The notes beneath the pieces were generated by a model. That model saw only the letters and a program-made list of their open reading frames with translations. It was not told the DNA's origin and made no database searches. Source: JAMBLL01 sp964387145 (GTDB taxonomy: Bacteria > Actinomycetota > Acidimicrobiia > Spongiisociales > UBA5794). From it: DNA of 7,687 nucleotides. Position numbers and translations under genes: made by a program. Positions 5,009 through 7,687 of this stretch are shown here, piece after piece (within the stretch, counting starts at the first letter, position 1; every line of letters starts with the position of its first letter). The stretch is taken from contig CAYLVM010000112.1 of assembly GCA_964387145.1 (NCBI GenBank), forward strand, positions 1 to 7,687, in the 5' to 3' direction.

Positions 5009-6642
5009 CGGATCCGGCGTCTATCGTCGACGTCGAGATCATCGCTGGGACACCGGCGGCAGCTCCAGGCGGCACATCGGACTCAGGACGATCAGCTCCC
5101 TGGTGGCTCTGGGTCGGGGCTCTCGCCGTGCTCGTCCCCGTCGGTCTACCCGTTCTGTTCCTTTTCCTACGAGCGGCAGGGGCATCCGATGCCGCGTGGG
5201 AAACGCTCATGTCGATCCGCACGGCGCGGCTGGTCGCAAGGAGCTTCCTTCTCACCACCCTCGTGACGGCATCGGCAACGGTGGTCGGGGTCTCGGGGGC
5301 GTGGCTGCTCGCACGCACCGATCTCTCCTTCAAGCGAGTGTGGGGAATCGTCTTTGCCATGCCCCTCGTCGTGCCGTCCTATGTGCTGGCGATGGTCTTC
5401 ATCTCGGCGACCGGTCCCCGGGGACTCTTCGCCGATATGACGGGCATCGCTCTCCCTCACCTCATCGGCCTCCCCGGAGCCTGGCTGGCGTTGACGGTCA
5501 CTACGTACCCCTACGTCTACCTCATCACGGCTGCAGCCATCCGCAAGATCGACCCCGCCCTCGAGGAGGCTGCCCGCGGTCTCGGCGCGACACCAACCCG
5601 GGTGTTCCGAACCGTCATCCTCCCCCAGCTTCGTCCCGGGATCGGCGCGGGAGCGCTCCTGGCTGCTTTGTACACACTGTCGGACTTCGGAGCCGTCTCC
5701 CTGATGCGCTTCGATGCCTTCACGAGGGTCATCTACGCCCAGTACTCCGGGCGCCTGGATCGCACACCAGCGATCGTCTTGTCGATCGCTCTCATCCTCA
5801 TCGCTTCGGTGATCATCTGGGGCGAGCAACGCACACGCGGGAAGGGAAAGTACTTCTCTCGGTCGGTGACTCGTCCACCGACGCTCTACAGGCTCACCAG
5901 AATCCAGCGTGCCGGGGCAACATCGGCCATGGCGATCGTCACGGGGATCGGTGCGATCATCCCCATCGCCGTGCTGGTGTCATGGGTTGTGCGGGGCGTG
6001 CGAGCTGGCTCCGACACATCGGTCTCGTGGAGCGCAGTGGGGGGGTCGCTGACGGCGGGCACGCTCGCAGCAGTGCTCGCAACGGCCGGCGCGATCCCGA
6101 TCGTGATCCTCGCTGTCCGGTTCGGATCCCGTTCGACCCGATGGCTCGAACGCGGCGTGTTCGGTCTCTTCTCGCTTCCCCACATCACGATCGCCATCGC
6201 CGTCGTCGCCTTCACCGTTCGCTACACGCGGCCCATCTACCAGTCGCTCCTCGTGCTCGGGCTCGTGTACGCAACGATGTTCCTTGCACAGGCGACGTCG
6301 GCAGCCAAGGCCGCGCTGATCCAGGTGAACCCTGCCCTCGAAGATGCCTCCCGATCCCTCGGCCGGGGTCCGATCGCCACCTATGTGAAGGTGACGTTCC
6401 CTCTCATGGCGAAGGGCCTGCTCGCCGGCGGTGCCCTCGTCTTCGTCACGACACTCAAAGAACTGCCTGCCACCTTGCTTCTGAGTCCTCCGGGGTTCAC
6501 GACGCTCGCGGTGAGGATCTGGGCGGCAGCCGACGAGCTTCTCTACACGAGAGCGGCAGCGTCTGCTCTGCTCCTCATCGCTGTGTCGATCGTTCCGGTC
6601 TACTACCTTTCGATCAAGCCAAAGGACGTCCTCGACACATGA
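5005..6642 (+). CDS. fbpB: Ferric-iron ABC transporter permease, two fused transmembrane domains (FbpB-like)
   Basis: This membrane channel (545 aa) carries two homologous BPD-type permease domains in one chain, as in FbpB/AfuB/SfuB proteins, so one copy supplies what other importers build from two subunits. After about 32 polar N-terminal residues the first helix is WLWVGALAVLVPVGLPVLFLF; about 12 helices are expected in total. Each half has the cytoplasmic EAA loop that docks on the ATPase: EEAARGLGATPTRVFRTVILP from residue 187, and EDASRSLGRGPIATYVKVTFP from 446. LPATLLLSPPGFTTLAVRIW near the end is typical of the iron/thiamine permease group. The GTG at 5005 overlaps the receptor's stop (GTGA) and has no good Shine-Dalgarno sequence, so translation is probably coupled; later in-frame starts would cut into the first helix. 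A run of seven G at 6039-6045 lies in frame inside the gene. The stop overlaps the ATPase start (ATGA). Confidence 0.92.
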   Translation: MTDPASIVDVEIIAGTPAAAPGGTSDSGRSAPWWLWVGALAVLVPVGLPVLFLFLRAAGASDAAWETLMSIRTARLVARSFLLTTLVTASATVVGVSGAWLLARTDLSFKRVWGIVFAMPLVVPSYVLAMVFISATGPRGLFADMTGIALPHLIGLPGAWLALTVTTYPYVYLITAAAIRKIDPALEEAARGLGATPTRVFRTVILPQLRPGIGAGALLAALYTLSDFGAVSLMRFDAFTRVIYAQYSGRLDRTPAIVLSIALILIASVIIWGEQRTRGKGKYFSRSVTRPPTLYRLTRIQRAGATSAMAIVTGIGAIIPIAVLVSWVVRGVRAGSDTSVSWSAVGGSLTAGTLAAVLATAGAIPIVILAVRFGSRSTRWLERGVFGLFSLPHITIAIAVVAFTVRYTRPIYQSLLVLGLVYATMFLAQATSAAKAALIQVNPALEDASRSLGRGPIATYVKVTFPLMAKGLLAGGALVFVTTLKELPATLLLSPPGFTTLAVRIWAAADELLYTRAAASALLLIAVSIVPVYYLSIKPKDVLDT

Positions 6643-7658
6643 ACGATCCTCTGATATCGGTGGAGAGCGTCTCCGTCTCGTACGGTGACGCAGGCGCCCT
6701 CGACAACTTCTCTCTCGACGTAGCCCCGGGGTCACTCGTGGCACTCGTCGGGCCTTCAGGATGTGGCAAGACCACTGCGCTACGAGTCATCGCAGGGTTC
6801 CAACACCCCGACGAGGGGAAGGTGACGATCCATGGAACCATCGTCGTGGGCAACGGCAAAGCCGTGCCACCCGAAAAGCGCAACGTCGGCATGGTCTTCC
6901 AGGAGTATGCGCTCTTTCCCCACATCTCGGTAGAAGAGAACGTAGGGTACGGCGTACGTGGTGCAGACCGTGTCCAACGGGTTCACGACGTTCTCAAGCT
7001 CGTCGGCCTCGAGCAGCACGGCTCTCGGTTCCCTCACGAGCTCTCGGGTGGGGAGCAACAGCGGGTCGCTCTCGCCCGTGCCCTTGCTCCACAGCCAGAC
7101 GTGGTCCTCCTCGACGAACCGTTCTCGAACCTGGACGCCCCACAGCGCGAGCGCATGCGCAGAGAGCTCCGCAAGATCCTCAAAGCGGCAGGAGCAACGG
7201 CCGTATTCGTGACGCACGACCAGGCGGAGGCGTTGGCGATCGCCGACGTGATAGCGATCATGCGTGACGGGAGGATCGTGCAGTTCGGTGTCCCCGACGA
7301 CGTGTACGCCGAACCGGTCGATCCCTGGGTCGCTCGTTTCCTTGGCGACGCCATCTTGCTGTCCGGAGTGGTCCACGACGGAAGGGTCGCAACGATCCTC
7401 GGTAGCATCGACACCGGCCTGCCAGCAGGATCTCACACAGACATCATGATCCGTCCCGAGTGGATCTCACCGAGGATCGATCCCGACGGCAACGGCAAGG
7501 TCGTCGACCGAGAGTTCTACGGCCACGATCAGCGTGTCGAGATCGAGTTGCCGGGTGGTGAGCGTATCGAGGCACTCGTACCGACGGCGAACCGGATGAC
7601 GGTCGGCGACCGCGTCAACATCGAGATCGTCGACGCCATCGTGTGGGAGAGGATGTAG
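6639..7658 (+). CDS. fbpC: Ferric-iron ABC transporter ATP-binding protein (FbpC-like)
   Basis: This cytoplasmic ATPase (339 aa) powers the importer. All nucleotide-binding motifs are intact: A-loop Tyr15, Walker A GPSGCGKTT (38-46), Q-loop VFQEYALFPH (86-95, Gln88), signature LSGGEQQRVALARAL (135-149), Walker B VVLLDEP (155-161), D-loop NLDA (164-167) and H-loop His193 in VTHDQAEAL. The C-terminal part, from about residue 240 (GVVHDGRVATILG, IMIRPEWISP, near-terminal VGDRVNIEIVD), fits the TOBE-type regulatory domain of CUT1/FbpC ATPases, and the length matches that family (about 340-350). It is the last gene of the operon, with its ATG inside the permease stop (ATGA); AAAGGA at 6621-6626 is a distant possible RBS. 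The frame stays open far upstream of 6639 only because of GC-rich codon bias; homology begins at MNDPLISVESVSVSYG. The TAG stop shares its last base with the tandem repeat that follows. Substrate specificity is inferred from the operon. Confidence 0.95.
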   Translation: MNDPLISVESVSVSYGDAGALDNFSLDVAPGSLVALVGPSGCGKTTALRVIAGFQHPDEGKVTIHGTIVVGNGKAVPPEKRNVGMVFQEYALFPHISVEENVGYGVRGADRVQRVHDVLKLVGLEQHGSRFPHELSGGEQQRVALARALAPQPDVVLLDEPFSNLDAPQRERMRRELRKILKAAGATAVFVTHDQAEALAIADVIAIMRDGRIVQFGVPDDVYAEPVDPWVARFLGDAILLSGVVHDGRVATILGSIDTGLPAGSHTDIMIRPEWISPRIDPDGNGKVVDREFYGHDQRVEIELPGGERIEALVPTANRMTVGDRVNIEIVDAIVWERM

Positions 7659-7687
7659 GTACTTGGTACTTGGTACTTGGTACTTGG
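7658..7687. repeat. Heptanucleotide tandem repeat (GGTACTT)n, running off the window
   Basis: Four perfect copies of GGTACTT plus two further bases cover 7658-7687, starting on the last base of the fbpC stop codon and continuing to the window end without any mismatch. The full copy number is therefore unknown. Each unit contains the self-complementary GTAC. No terminator is seen between fbpC and the repeat. A single GTACTTGG also occurs on the minus strand at 3817-3824 inside the lipoprotein gene, which is likely coincidence. Confidence 0.95.

Noticed and set aside
5103..6638. Long open frame upstream of and in frame with fbpC, suggesting an N-terminally extended or fused ATPase
   Set aside because: The extension overlaps the entire permease gene in another frame and is Arg/His/Pro-rich low-quality sequence. 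ABC ATPase homology begins right at the ATG at 6639, which has the typical ATGA overlap.

Overview
The window looks like a chromosomal segment of a high-GC (roughly 60-65% by eye) monoderm bacterium, most likely an actinobacterium; an uncultured Acidimicrobiia-like lineage would fit, but this is inference. The reasons are the strongly GC-biased third codon positions, frequent GTG starts, a substrate-binding protein anchored as a lipoprotein, and a small lipoprotein resembling the actinobacterial 'septum formation' family.

Layout: (1) 1-3385, plus strand: the 3' end of a respiratory complex I operon, with the last 144 residues of NuoL, complete NuoM and complete NuoN. These are the three antiporter-like membrane subunits that carry out proton translocation. 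(2) 3409-3831, minus strand: a small cysteine-rich lipoprotein gene convergent with nuoN. (3) 3832-4009: a 178-bp divergent intergenic region with two inverted repeats and a weak candidate promoter. (4) 4010-7658, plus strand: a complete three-gene ferric-iron-type ABC importer of the FbpABC kind: lipoprotein receptor, fused two-domain permease, ATPase. Its genes are joined by 4-base start/stop overlaps (GTGA and ATGA). (5) 7658-7687: a 7-bp tandem repeat that begins on the last base of the fbpC stop codon and runs off the end of the window.

How the genes work together: NuoL/M/N form the distal proton-pumping arm of NADH:quinone oxidoreductase. The ABC genes encode one importer in which the lipoprotein captures substrate outside the membrane, the permease forms the channel and the ATPase drives it. 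Iron supply and the Fe-S-rich complex I are plausible physiological neighbours, but the convergent lipoprotein gene separates them and nothing in the sequence shows co-regulation.

I found no clearly new multi-gene system. The points most worth a second look are: substitutions at the key transmembrane-helix-5 glutamate in both NuoM (Asp) and NuoN (Leu, with a Glu six residues earlier); an FbpA-like receptor that keeps the Tyr-Tyr pair but has lost the canonical His and Glu iron ligands; and the heptanucleotide repeat at the window end. No tRNA, rRNA, CRISPR array, insertion sequence or convincing intrinsic terminator was seen.
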